A stretch of DNA of 64,000 nucleotides from Pomphorhynchus laevis (Eukaryota > Acanthocephala > Palaeacanthocephala > Echinorhynchida > Pomphorhynchidae): positions 1-64,000 of the forward strand of contig WNNJ02003223.1 in NCBI GenBank assembly GCA_012934845.2. Reading direction: 5' to 3'. Made by a program: the position numbers and the translations under genes. The notes below the pieces were generated by a model. It ran no database searches. It saw nothing but the letters and a program-made list of their open reading frames with translations, and was not told the origin of the DNA. Positions 23,031-35,900 of this stretch are shown here, piece by piece (the stretch's first letter is position 1; each line of letters starts with the position of its first letter).

Positions 23031-23612
23031 TTAATCAGAGGAAATACGTCATTAGCACGTATTTGGTCCCGCTGCTATGTTCGAGAGAGGAATATGGGCC
23101 GAAACCTGATAAAATAGCAGTTCCTTCGGATGATCACTAATCCTTATTCTGATGCATCGTCTGTTATTTATTATTTAATGATAAGATTAAATTTACTGAT
23201 TAAAATAAAGATTAAAATTAAATTTAAGATTAAAATTTATTTTTTATCAAAAAATTGTAGATTTAGATTATTTATTTCATTTAGATTATTTAATTAAGAT
23301 TAAAATCTAATAATTATTATTTATTATTTAAAATTCTTTATCTTTATTTTTAATTGTTACATAGTTTAAAATCCGTAGGCTGATCTGATTAGTTAGCTGA
23401 TCTGATTTGATGAATATGATAATCAAATTCATCAGATGAAATACGTCATATCGTCATGTATTTGGCCCTTTGATATGCTTGGTCTAGTAATTGGGACAGA
23501 TACATAATGACATAGCAGTTCCTCCTGATAACCTCTAATCCTTATTCTGATACAACGTCTGTTATTTATTAGTCAATTCATAAAAATGACTTTTTTAAAT
23601 TTCAATTTTTTA
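23030..23612 (-). repeat. Two hairpin-repeat copies just before the Gypsy element
   Basis: Copy 1 (23030-23175) and copy 2 (23432-23612) share gaaatacgtcat, catagcagttcct or tagcagttcct, ctaatccttattctgat and cgtctgttatttatt. Both are in minus orientation relative to the copies at 8.1 and 33-34 kb. The second stops about 60 bp before the Gypsy internal region. Confidence 0.65.
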
Positions 23613-23639
23613 TAATATCGATAGCTCCTGATATCATCT

Positions 23640-26600
23640 TCAACAAGTTACATAGTTTTTGTTTCTTGTTTAAAGCATAACAATTGGTGACAGCGGTGGG
23701 ATTATGCAATGGAAATGCTTACCGAAATGGTCAAGGAACAAATCGTTATTCAGAGCAAGCAAATAGAAGCTCTCACAAAAATGGTCGAACGATTTTCTGA
23801 AAAGAAAGGGGAAAATAATTCAACTGCAGCTACAATCTTGCGATTTGTTCCGTTCATTCCAAGTGACGAGCTATGGCAATCATATGCATTCCGATTCGCT
23901 ACTTATATAAAAGCAAATTCTGTACTAACGGATAAGATGTCCGCAGTATTTCTCAATTCGCAAGATAAAGATATATATTTACATCTTTCGAATTGGGCCA
24001 ATCAACTTAATAACAGTAAAGACATCCATGAGCTGACGATGGAAGAAATTAAAAGCTTTATGCCCGACCAATTCGATATTGCAAGTTTTGCGATACGAGA
24101 ACGATACCTATTATGGGCCGGAAAAGAACAAAATGCCGACGAAACAATAATGCAGTTGGTTGCAAGAATAAGATACGAGGCTTCTAGATGCGATTTCAGT
24201 GCAGTCACTAATCCTTATGACAATTAATTAATGACAAGATTTATCTGCTCAATTAAAAGCGAAGCTATACGTAGAGCTCTTTTTCGAATAAAATCGACAG
24301 AGTTAAATTTCGCGAAGGCCATTGAAATTGTAGTTGAAATGGAAACCAGTTGCCAAGCGGCAAGAAATTCGTCGCAAGATATAATTCAAAATGACGATGA
24401 GTGTGTCTACCGAGTCAATTAACGCTACCAAAAACATAAATTTCAATCGACAAATACTTCAAGCAATACAGCTACCGCCTGCTTTAGGTGTGGAAATACG
24501 GAACATCAAGCAAATCAGTGCTGGGCTCGAAGAAAATACTGCAACTTCTGCAATAAGCCGGGACACAGCCAAAGTATGTAGAAGCAGAAAAGACACTGCT
24601 AAAACATATGAAGTTCAGACGATACGCAATAGTATTAATACTTTAGCTGATATATCGACAACTAAGCTTATGGTATACATCATGTTAAACGGGAAGAAAA
24701 TTTAGTTTGAAATAAGCACCGGCTCAGGCTACAAATTTATTTCGAAAGACATATGGAAACTGCTGGGAATACCAATATTGAAGTCAGTAGATAACACTTT
24801 TCGATCAGCGTTCTAACATCTAATCCCTATTTTAGGAGCAGTTAAACTGGAAATCAGTCAGTTGCACTCAAGCCATCGATGTCAAGAACAATTCATCGTA
24901 GCTAATATGTACGGTCTAAACATAATTGGCAGAAAGGGAATAGTGTCGATGTCAATATCGATGGATAAATTGTTAAAAAGTTTCGTAAAACGCGTGAAAC
25001 CGTGTAATCTCGTTCATGTGGAATTCAAAGGCGATAACAGGGATATGTTGCATTTAAAGCGAGAATGTGAAGAAATATGTGCGAAATCCCCATCTCTCTT
25101 CACACAAGAATTAGGACGAATCAAAGAGGTGGAACTTGATATTAAATTTCGCGAAGAAAGTCGTCCCATCTTTTGCAAACCACGTGTGGTTCCAATTGCT
25201 CTACAATCGGAAGTTTCTAAAGCAATTGAAAGAGGAATAAAATTAGGTATTTGGGAAAAAGGGCCTTTTAATGGTTTCGGTACACCAATTGTACCTATTC
25301 TCAAGAAATCAGATAAGACTTCGACGTCTACTATGAGAATATGTTAAGATTATTCGGTTACGGTCAACAAGCAGCTCGAGACACAAAGGAGCCCAATACC
25401 AACAGTGATCGAATTAATGTCGAGATTATCGGGTAACGTTGTGTCTACGAAAATTGATCTCGTCGACGCCTACAATCAGGTGTGTCTATCTCCAGAATCC
25501 CAGAAACGTTTGGCTCTCAGCACATCTTAAGGAGTATTGTTACAAAAAAGACTACCTTTCGGTATTGCATCTGCTCCAGGATATTTCCAAAGCATAATGG
25601 ATAATCTCACCAAGGATCTACCCGGCGTTTCAGTGTTTATGGATGACATACTAGTTAGCGGTGTGTCTGCACGTGATCGTGTTGAGAACCTGAAACGGCT
25701 TCTGGAACGCCTAAGCGATAACGGCCTAAGTTTTAACTATAATAAGTGTCAATTTGCCATGTCGTCAGTTAACTATTCGGGTCATCGAATATCTTTAGAG
25801 GGAGTAGTAAAGGGAGATTCAGTTGATGGCGTTAAAATGATGCCGGAACCTCATGACGTTTCAACGTTAAGGTCGTTTTTCGGGTCTGTACAATTCTATG
25901 GAAAATGTTTTACGAATCTCTCAACTGTAACAGATCCACTATATAGATTGACCGAAGGAGTGAGTTGGAAATGAACACAAATAGAGCAAGATGCCTTTAA
26001 CAAACTGAAAAGTATGATATGCAGCGATACTATACTAGCCCATTTTGATCCAAAACCTCCGATAGGCATCTCATGCGACGCATCCAACGTAGGTATAGGA
26101 GCAGTATTGTTTAATCGTTATTAAGATAATTCGGAGCGACCTATTGCTAATGTATCCAAAACATTAACATCGACACAACGTAAATATAGCCAAATTCAAA
26201 AAGAGGCTTTAAGTATTATATTTGGATTACATAAATTTCATCAGTACTTGTATGGGAAGAAATTCATATTAGTGACTGACCACAAACCATTGCTACATTT
26301 ATTTGGCAATAACAGTTCACTTCCGAAAATGAGCCTCAATCGACTTGGACGCTGGGCGATGACTCTTAATCAATACAATTATCAAATCGAATTTCGATCT
26401 TCACAGGAGCATGACAATGCCGATGCGTTAAACAGACTACCTGCATGCAACGATATAAGATTCGACATCAATGAAAATGATAGACATTCTGAACACATAG
26501 CTATATACATGGTGACATACACAGGCAACAGGACATTAGGAAGTTATCATTAGCCGATCCTACTATTTCAACGGTACTGTTGTGTTTACAAAATGGCAAG

Positions 26601-28091
26601 TGGTCATGTAAGGTAGATAATTACGACCGAGAATTGCGTCAATATCAATTATTAAACGATTACTTGAAAGAAATTGATGGTTGTTTGTTTTACAGAGATC
26701 GATTGGTTATACCAAAAGATTTACGACGAAAAGTTCTGGATATGCTACACATAAGTCATCAAGGTATGGAAAGGATGAAATCGTTAACAATAACTGTGGT
26801 GTTTTGGCCAGGAATTAACTCTGACATCGAGAAAGTAAGCAAAGATTGCACTGAATGTCGAGAAAATCTGAACAGACCTGCTAAGGCCCTAGTACATCCA
26901 TGGATTGTTCCATCTAAGCCTTGGGAAAGAATTCATATTGATCACGCTATAAATTTTCTAGGTAGAAATTGGCTAGTAATGATTGATTCCCTTTCACGGT
27001 ATCCTTGTGTACATATGGTGCCAAATACATCAACTGCCAAAACAATTCGAATTCTGGACGACGAGTTTTCAAGATTTGGGTATCCTGAATATATTGTGTC
27101 GGACAATGCCACATCCTTCACTTCCCAAGAATTTAAAAGTTTTTGTGCGTTGAGAGGTATTGAGTTAATAAAGGGAGCACCGTATCATTCAGCCACGAAT
27201 GGAACGGCAGAAAGATTTATTCAAACATTCAAACAATCAATGCAAAAAACGGAAGGATCATTACAAGGCTGACTTAACGAGTTGCTTATGCAGTACAGTA
27301 GAACACCTGTTATAAACGGATCGTCTTCAGCTAAACTGCTATTAGGAAAACAGATACGAACAAAAATTGATACTCTTGTCTTGATCAAAAACGTCAATTT
27401 TCAACAAGATGAAACAAATAAACCGCGTGTGGTGAATGGTAAAACTTACTCAATCTTCAAGGGAGACCATGTTCAGCTTCTTGACTTGAGACCAGGAGGT
27501 TAGACTAAATGGATATTTGGTAGTGTAACCAAAGTATTAGGTCAAAGGACCGTATTGATTCGATCCATGGGCAAACTTTTAAAGTGACATGTTGATCAAC
27601 TAAGATAGTTGAAGGGAACACCCCTTCCAATTCACAATGAGTCTGATACAGACGATGATTACACCCCTATTATCGATAAGAACTCTAAGTTTATTGACAA
27701 AAATTGTGAAAATTCGAATCAAGAGACAAGTAAAGACCTACAATTCCCAAACAATACCACAATAACAGAAAATACTAGAATGCGCGAAGCGAACAAACAA
27801 CTTCTTCAATCTCAATCAACGATTAGAAGATCACAACGTACAAAAAGGAAAACCTCGACTATATCCATAACCAGAATGGATATAGTACTAGCTTATGAAG
27901 AGAAGAAATGTTACGTTGCCTAATGTAATACTTATATTGCAATAGTAAGCCACTGTATTTTGCATGCTAACACTTTCATGTAACGCCATTTGATTTCTAT
28001 TGTTTAAAACGCTATATAACATTTTGATTTTGTGAAAAGAAACTACTGTTTTGTGTGTTCACAATGTTTCTTGTTTAAAACATAACAGTCG
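23640..28091 (+). mobile_element. Ty3/Gypsy LTR retrotransposon, broken
   Basis: Fossil LTR element. Parts in order: end of a 5' LTR (to about 23690), leader, gag with a CCHC zinc knuckle (about 23.7-24.65 kb), protease region (about 24.7-24.85 kb), reverse transcriptase (about 25.0-25.97 kb), RNase H (about 26.0-26.5 kb), integrase (about 26.6-27.5 kb), a C-terminal polar tail (to about 27.92 kb) and a 3' LTR end (to about 28.09 kb). The LTR ends share gtttcttgtttaaa and cataaca. Little of the 5' LTR is recognisable. The pol order (RT, RNase H, integrase) is that of Metaviridae. About ten breaks; domains still read clearly, so it is moderately old. Confidence 0.85.
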
Positions 28092-28290
28092 TCTTTGCGC
28101 TAAGTGCATTTGCTCCAAACTTCGACAGCGATTTGCCGAATCCCTCCATCCGCATTAGCTCGGTGTAGCGACGCCAAACGGAATGGAACAGATAGTGCAT
28201 CAAGCACGTCGGCTACAACAACTTCATGATCAAGATGTCAATTGGGTTTGGGCTAAAATAGACTTGGCTAACGTTTCTTGTTTAAAACAT
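28092..28290. other. Segment between two copies of the LTR-end sequence
   Basis: GC-richer 175-bp stretch bounded on both sides by gtttcttgtttaaaacataa. One frame reads GVATPNGMEQIVHQARRLQQ then LHDQDVNWVWAKIDLANV and looks protein-like, but I do not recognise it. Confidence 0.4.
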
Positions 28291-29793
28291 AACATTTATT
28301 AAATATGTATTTTAAAATATACGATATTATATACATAATTTATAATTTTATTGATTTTTAAGTTAAATTTTAAATTGATACAGATTATTTATAATTTATA
28401 ATTGTTTATTATTTTATTTTATATATATTTCATATATATATGCTCAGTAACCTAATATGATTTGTCAAAGAGAGTCTCATTTGTGAAAGAACATCTTAAA
28501 TAAAATCAATTGGAATATTTAATCCTTGAGAATTGCAGTCGTGTCAAACTTAATTTTATTTTCAACAATTTGAATTGCTATAAAATAATTCATCTGATTT
28601 GATGTTTACGCTATAACATTCTGATAGAATTTTCTTTGGTAGATAAAGTAGATAAGCTGTTAAATGAAATAAATCTGTAACACTGTTTTAATTGTCTTTA
28701 TTTATAATAAAGATGACTGCATAAAATGATTATTTAATAATCAATAATCTTTATATATTTATTTAATAGTTATGCAGGTAAATAAAACCTACATAATATC
28801 TATTTAATATCTATTTCAAAACTATATGTCTCGGGCAAAATTAGAAATGTGTACAGAGTATCAAAAGTGAGAAGAAGAATAATGTCGGAATGTAATAGGG
28901 CGATCGTTTATTATTTAACATTTATTACTTTGGAATCAACGAAAAGATAACAACAGAATGCGGGGCATTGGACAACTTTACCCTTATGACACATTGCGAC
29001 AACAAATAACCCCCTAATTGTGGCTATTTGTTGGAGCAATAAAGCCAGAGGCAATGATGCGCGTATAAAATGTGGATTCAAGGTTAAATGTTGACTAGTC
29101 AATCGATTTACTGGAGGTTCAATGTGCTTATGTGGGGACATGATAACACAAGGAAGAGTGGAACTTAGTAGGAGTGGCCGCATACGCAATTGATCATTAA
29201 TATCAGGCCATTATAAATCGATCGTCTTTATTTATCCTTTGTTCATTAAATTAACATGTGATCTTAAATAATTAATAATCATTAATTAAATAATATTAAT
29301 TAAATATTAATTTAAAAATATAAATTAATAAATAATGAATATTCATAATATTAATATATAATAAATATTAATTAATTATAAATATTATTAATTATTTATT
29401 TATTATAATTTTATTTATGATGATTTGACAACGCGAATGTCAAGCTACATAGAATATTATTTAATATTAATATTAAATATTACTAAAATAAACATTGCAA
29501 TTATCAAAATATATTCCTCGAATAAGTACTTCTAAAAATAATAATGACTTTTCAAATTAAAACTTTTAAAAGCTTTAAAATTTCAATTTAAAATTAAAAA
29601 TTTATTAAAAATTTTTAATTTTTTTTTAAATAAAAAAAAATAAATTTTTTTAAAAAATTAAAAATTAAATAAAACATATTTAAATTTTATAAAACTAATC
29701 GATATATTGCATAATAATATTAGTCTTATAAATCAAAATAAATGTTGAAATTTGATAAAAAAAAATAAATACAATAAAAAAATAACAATATAC
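28291..29793. other. Region downstream of the BOD1L1-like gene
   Basis: Mostly AT-rich. A less AT-rich block at 28911-29210 carries a 92-codon minus-strand frame (MSPHKHIEPPVNRLTSQHLT in its middle) that I cannot assign; it could be a last exon or chance. The final exon of the BOD1L1-like gene must lie here or further left, since the exon ending at 29794 has a donor and no stop. 29230-29790 is almost pure A+T. Confidence 0.4.
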
Positions 29794-29977
29794 CTATTGA
29801 TGCGTCACTATCCTCAGATTCGTTATGTACACCATCACCATCGAAATTATCAGCAATCAAACTAGCTTCATTTTCTTCCTCAATATTTACTTTTTGTAAG
29901 CATAAATTATTTGCTTCTGGTGCATTGATTGGCACCATAATTTCCGCTATATCATCATTTGCCAATCCTAAGCCTTC
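29794..29977 (-). CDS. BOD1L1: BOD1L1-like exon, last one seen
   Basis: It follows a 50-nt intron (acceptor ATAAAGTAG) and codes EGLGLANDDIAEIMVPINAP, then the acidic DNFDGDGVHNESEDSDAS, with donor ATAG|GTATAT. It leaves in phase 1. No following exon was identified. Confidence 0.65.
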
Positions 29978-32900
29978 CTACTTTATGAAGCAAATATATT
30001 TAATCCTAAAGTCAGTGGAATACTTACAGGTAAAATGTGTTCTTCGTTTTGCAACCTTATATCATTGGAAACATCACTTTCAACGAAGATTTTCGCATTA
30101 TCTACAAATCCTTCGTTCATAATTGATATGTCGCCGGAAGCTTTATATTCTAATTGTGGTGTAGGCTGTAATGGATTAGCCTCCTTAATGGACTGTAATT
30201 GCTTATTCTGCTGGTATACACAAATAGTAGTATCTTTTGCATGTGAGCTGATAGTTTTAATCACATTGTTGGCAGAAGAAGCAACACCAGAATCGACTTT
30301 CGTAATATTACTGTTGATACATAGATCAGCTCTTATTTTTGTAAAAGACGTGCTAATATGGGATTCAGTACAATCAACGGAAGAGCTAGTTTTCCTAATA
30401 TCATTAGAAACACTTACAGCGATGTCGCTGTGAACAATTGACCTTATTGCCGATTTAGAAGATTGTAATGAACCGTCCTTACTAATTGTTTGATCGCTGA
30501 TGATATTAAAGTCAATTAACTGTGTAGAAAAATCTTGTTGATCATGAATGTCGTCGCCTTGTATTATACGTCCAGGATCTGAAAAATCACATTTCGTATC
30601 TGACTTATAAATCTTGTTCATATCATTATTGATATTTGCATCAATAAATTTATCGCTCTGACAATCAATACAATTTAGTAAATGTTTATTTTGGGTCGAA
30701 ATGTAATCAGAAGCCATGTCGGCGACTTCATCGGTAAGAATAGGTTCAATTGTTGATTGAGAAAGCATATGCAAATCAGTCCCTGAGGTTTTAACGCTGC
30801 TGGTACCTTCACAAGCAGAGACGTTTTGGGCATGTGAGCTTTTATACCCAAGCAAAATAGTGTTATCTGGAACATCAGATTTGTTTACTGAACATAAATC
30901 GTTTTCGATAGCTGGACACTTATCATAAATATCTTCTTTAATTTCTTTGCTACCTTGATCATTATCGTCTTTTGTAGCTATAAAAGAAGTTTTGCTATCT
31001 ACACTATCTAAAGAAAGATTGATTGTGCATGCACGTTCAGAAACACGTTTTTCATATTGATCTGCGGTGGCCACGAAGCATGTGCCCTCGACGATTCTAT
31101 TAAAATTGGATTCGGGTATCGATTGTTTGCAACGATTATCAATCAAACACTTTCCCGTAATATTCTTATGTTCGCTAATTTTCTGCATCTGCTCTTGTTC
31201 TAGATGCAAATTATCGGTTTCACTGACATCAGTATTAGAAATAACTTGACCGGTATTTTCAAAACATTCTGGTATTAAAGTTTCCGTACTTTCTGACCCT
31301 GTCTCTGTTTGATCCTTTTCTAACCTGTTATCATTGAATAGCGTCTTAGTCGTATGACAGCATTTTAGGGGCGATTCTTTTGATTTTAGATCTGTCTCGC
31401 TAGAAACAAAACACCGACTTAAATTGACTAAATCATCGTTTTCACATTTGCAACTATTCAAGATATCTTCGTGCTTGCAGTCAATGGTTGGTTTCAAATT
31501 AAAAGACTCATCGTTCTTGTCCTCAGGTTCTATAGATGAAAGCGATTCATCTGTATCATCTTCGTCGTTAATCGTGGGTTTATCAAAATTATCTTGTAAT
31601 TTCAGTTCGTTTAAACCAATCTTGATCTGAGAGGGTAAATTATTTGATGGCTTAGCTTTATTATTTCCTCCTCGTTTGTTAAGAGATGGTCTGTCTTCAT
31701 TCTTCACTTCCCCCTGTTGTTCTGCTTTATTGCTAATCGTAGATAATTTTGCTTTTAGTTTGGGCCCTATCTTAGCCAAGTAACGCTTACGAGCGACAGA
31801 TAGCTTAGATGCGTAGACATGTTTCTTTGGTTTTCGCTCCGTATGCATCGCCTTGATATTTTCTATGGTGTCACTAGTTACAAGTGAAACGTCGTTCTGA
31901 TCAGGTGCTGTATCTGATTTTAATGATTGCTTCGAGAATCCTTTTGATTTCGTGCTAGCTTTAGGTTGAGGGCTTGTTAAATTTTCTTTTGTATTAGCAG
32001 TGATCGGAGAAATTACTTTGTCGTTTTTCGTTTCGGATTTTTTTCTTGCTTTCTTTTCAGGTTGCTTTTGATCTGGTTTTTCGTCTTTTCTGTTTTCTGC
32101 GGTGCTATTTATTTCACACTCAGACTTTCTTTTTTTAGTATCTGGAGTTTGCTTTGATTTAAAAGAATCCTGATCAATACTAGTGGGCATTATTGCTGGA
32201 TTCGATACCGAAGGCGATGAAGAAACACTAATCTAGATAAATCGAGAATAATAAAACAATTGAATTGCTTATTCGCTTCTACCTTTCGTCGGGATTTTCC
32301 AGTTGCTCGGGCTCGTTCTGAACTAGAATCACTTAACACGAAAACAAAAATAATCATCACTCATGTAAAATTATTTATTAAAGCAATTCTTTAAATCGAA
32401 GAATTAAATAAAATTTTCAAAATTAAAATCAAATAATAAAATTAAAATAAATGAAATATAATTTCATTTATTTTACATTCGTAATATAATAAACGTAAAC
32501 AATAAGAATCGGAAAATAATTTAACTAATAATAAATTTAACAATTTATTGGACTTTAACCTTTTGAGCTGTCGCTACAGCAGGGCGAAAATCTGTTTTAC
32601 CGTTCTAATTTTAAGAGAACGTTTACCGTTATAATATAATCATATATATTATAATTATATTTAAAATTATATATTTATAATTATATATTATAAATATTAA
32701 TTGAGTTTACGTAATTTTTACGATATATAAATAACGATAAATAATAAATAATTATATAATATTTTATACAATTTATTAAAAAAATAATTATTAAAGATTT
32801 TATATAATTTATATCGAGTTAAAATTTAAAATTGAAATTTAAAGTAATAGTCAATTTTTATGGATTAACTAATAAACAACAGACGTTGTATTCGAATAAG

Positions 32901-35900
32901 CCCAAATATATCTTACATGTATAATCAAAGATGCTTGGTAACAACGGTCCAGAATTCTATTGGAATGCGGCAATATGTTGAAAACTGTGTTTTCAACAGC
33001 AGTTTTCTAAATGTTAGTTTCAAAAGTTACGCAGTCAGCTGAAAACTCATCTAGAAGGCTCATTAAGCGCTGCCGGTCATCTATGACACCTAGTAGTGAC
33101 GAATAAAATGCTGATCGTTAAGTACCGACAGTAAAGTACCGTCAGTAAGTACTAATAAATAACATACGACTAATATTAGACTCATATTCCTCGACGCAAC
33201 TCAGCAGCGGGGCCAATACGAGCTAATGACGTATTTTCTCTGATTAAATTTGACTATCTAGTGTACCTTGTCGTGAATCCAAAGCAAAATACAAAGCACT
33301 TGTTTATTACCCATCCGTAAAAAATTTCCATAAACATTATTATTTTTTCCAAAAATAATAATGTCGAGCCAATGATACAGTACTTTTGACATAGGTTAAA
33401 ATAAAAGTCAATTGTTATGAATTGACTAATAAATAACATACGTTGTATCAAAATAAGGATTCGAGGTCTCGTGAATAACTGCTTTGTTATCAGGTTTCGG
33501 CCCCTATTAATTGACCCAACATAGCATGTTGATTAAACATGCTATGTTGACCCAACATAGCATAACAAATATATATTATATTTTATAATATTATAATATT
33601 TTATAATATTATATTTTTATAATATAAAAAATATTATATCAGATAACTGAGTCTACGTATTGTATACGATATATAAATTAAAAATAAAGATTAATAACAA
33701 ATAATTATGTATGATTTTATACAATTCATTTTTATATCAAGTTAAAATAAATAATTGAAATTTAAAATAAAAGTCAATTTTTATGAATTAACTAATGAAT
33801 AACAGACGATGCATCAGAATAAAGATAAGAGGTCATCAGGAGGAACTGCTATGCTATAAAGTTTCGTCCTCTATTCCTCGATCAAACATAGCAGCGGGCA
33901 AAATACATGCTAATGACGTATTTCCTCTGACGAAATTTACTTATATAGTGTTTATTCTAAGACAGTGTATGATATTCTATCAATAATATTATTGATAATA
34001 TTGTTTAATATATAATAATATTGTCAATTCATATTGGTTATTGTCGTAACCAATAATACATAGTTTCAGTATTTCTGACATAGGTCATATTACCGCGAAA
34101 ATAAAGTCCACAGGTCAATAATAACTTGTCAGTAGAACAAATCAAATCAGCTAACTGAATCTACGTATTGTTAATATAATTATAAAATAAACAAAACATA
34201 ATAATGCTAAATCAAAATTTAATAATTAAATAATAAAATAAATAATTGTTTTTAGATTTTCTATAATTTAAATCAAGTTAAAATAAAAATTGAAATTAAA
34301 AATAAACGTCATTTTTATGAATTGACTAATAAATAACAGACGATGCATCAGAATAAAGATTATTGGTCATCCGAAGGAACTGCTATGCTATAAGGTTTCG
34401 GCCACTAACTCCTCTACCCAACATAGCAGCGGGGCCAAATACATGCTAATGGTTTAATAGTTTACATAAATTTTTAATATTTTTTTATCTTGTAAAATTA
34501 TAAAAAGAAAAAATCAATTAAACTTGCTTGAAAATTAGCAGAAAAATAGTCGCTTTAAACAATTTCATACGTAAATATATGTCAATAAATAATATCTACA
34601 TAGTATCTACATAAATATATATCTTTATACTTGGCAGGCGATTGAACAGAAGTACCGACGATCGGCGTCCTTTCTATTTCACATACCGTTCAACGATGAA
34701 CCACAGCATATTGAACGGGAAGAGCATGCAGAATTGCGAGCCCGACTTCATTGATCTCCCTCGAGATGTTTATTTTTTCGGAGCAAATTTCATATTAATA
34801 AATTAATTATATATCATTGTATAAAAACTATTTTTTTGTTATTGAAATTCTCGTTCAAAATTTCAATTTAACAATCATAAAATTATTATCATTGAGTAAG
34901 AACGTTTTGCAAGCTGTACACAGAGCTATTTTGTAGATACACAAATGTTGGATATTGGTCTTAATTTGTTGATCCCGATATTTCCAACACTGGAATATTC
35001 TTGTATACGCGAAGTATTCCGCATTATATCCCGTTCAGGAGAATATAAAAGATCACAGAAAAAGTGAGAAATATTAATAAATATTTTTAGATAACGTTAT
35101 TGTCCGTTCTGAAAGTTGAAAAACTCTAAACTAAAAATTAATAATTTTGATCCAAAAATTTAATACAAATCTACTTTTATATTTCGCTATCTGCTGGAAA
35201 TAATCAGAAAAACAAGGTACAAATAACCAGAAAAATATTTAAATTTTAAATATAAAATTATTATTAAACTGCTATGAACTTCTATGATAGCATAGGTTCA
35301 TCCTGATGACCTCTAATCCTTATTCTGATATTTATTAGTCAATTCATAAAAATTGACTTTTATTTTAAATTTTAAATTTTGACTTGATATAAATATAAAT
35401 TGAATAAAATCTTATATAATTATTTATTATTTATAATTATTTAACTTTATTTATATAGTTGATGACCTCCAATCCTTTTGCTGATACATTGTCTATTATT
35501 TATTAGTCAACTCATAAAAATTGAATTTTATCAAAATTTCAATTTTTAATTTTAACTCTGAGATTACCTGAAATTACTGTAATCACTTCCGTAGTATTTT
35601 TTATTCTTTTTTAAACTTCTCTGCGAACGTCGACCTTGAACTTCACCCTGAGGCAAACTCTTTGAGGTCTCGTTTAAAACGTCTATTTGTTGATCCGTAT
35701 ACGTAATAAGATCGCTCTCTACCTTTAGTTCTGTCGATTTAGACTGATTTATTTCCTCGTTGTTACTTATAGTGGCATTATCATAAATGTTATTATTTTT
35801 GTCTTCGACTACATTTGACTCGTGTTTGCTAATTTTGTTGCATCTTTTAGTTTTGTCAATAAATTCTACGCCAACCTCCTCAATATTGTCAACAAGTCCT

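Noticed and set aside
28911-29189. 92-codon minus-strand frame as a host gene
   Set aside because: No homologue recognised, no clear splice sites, and the opposite strand looks equally coding; mentioned only in the region note.
33765-33960. Hammerhead ribozyme in the hairpin repeat (CTGATGA and GAAAC on the minus strand)
   Set aside because: GAAAC precedes CTGATGA and the pieces in between do not give stems I and III; the required order and pairing are not met.
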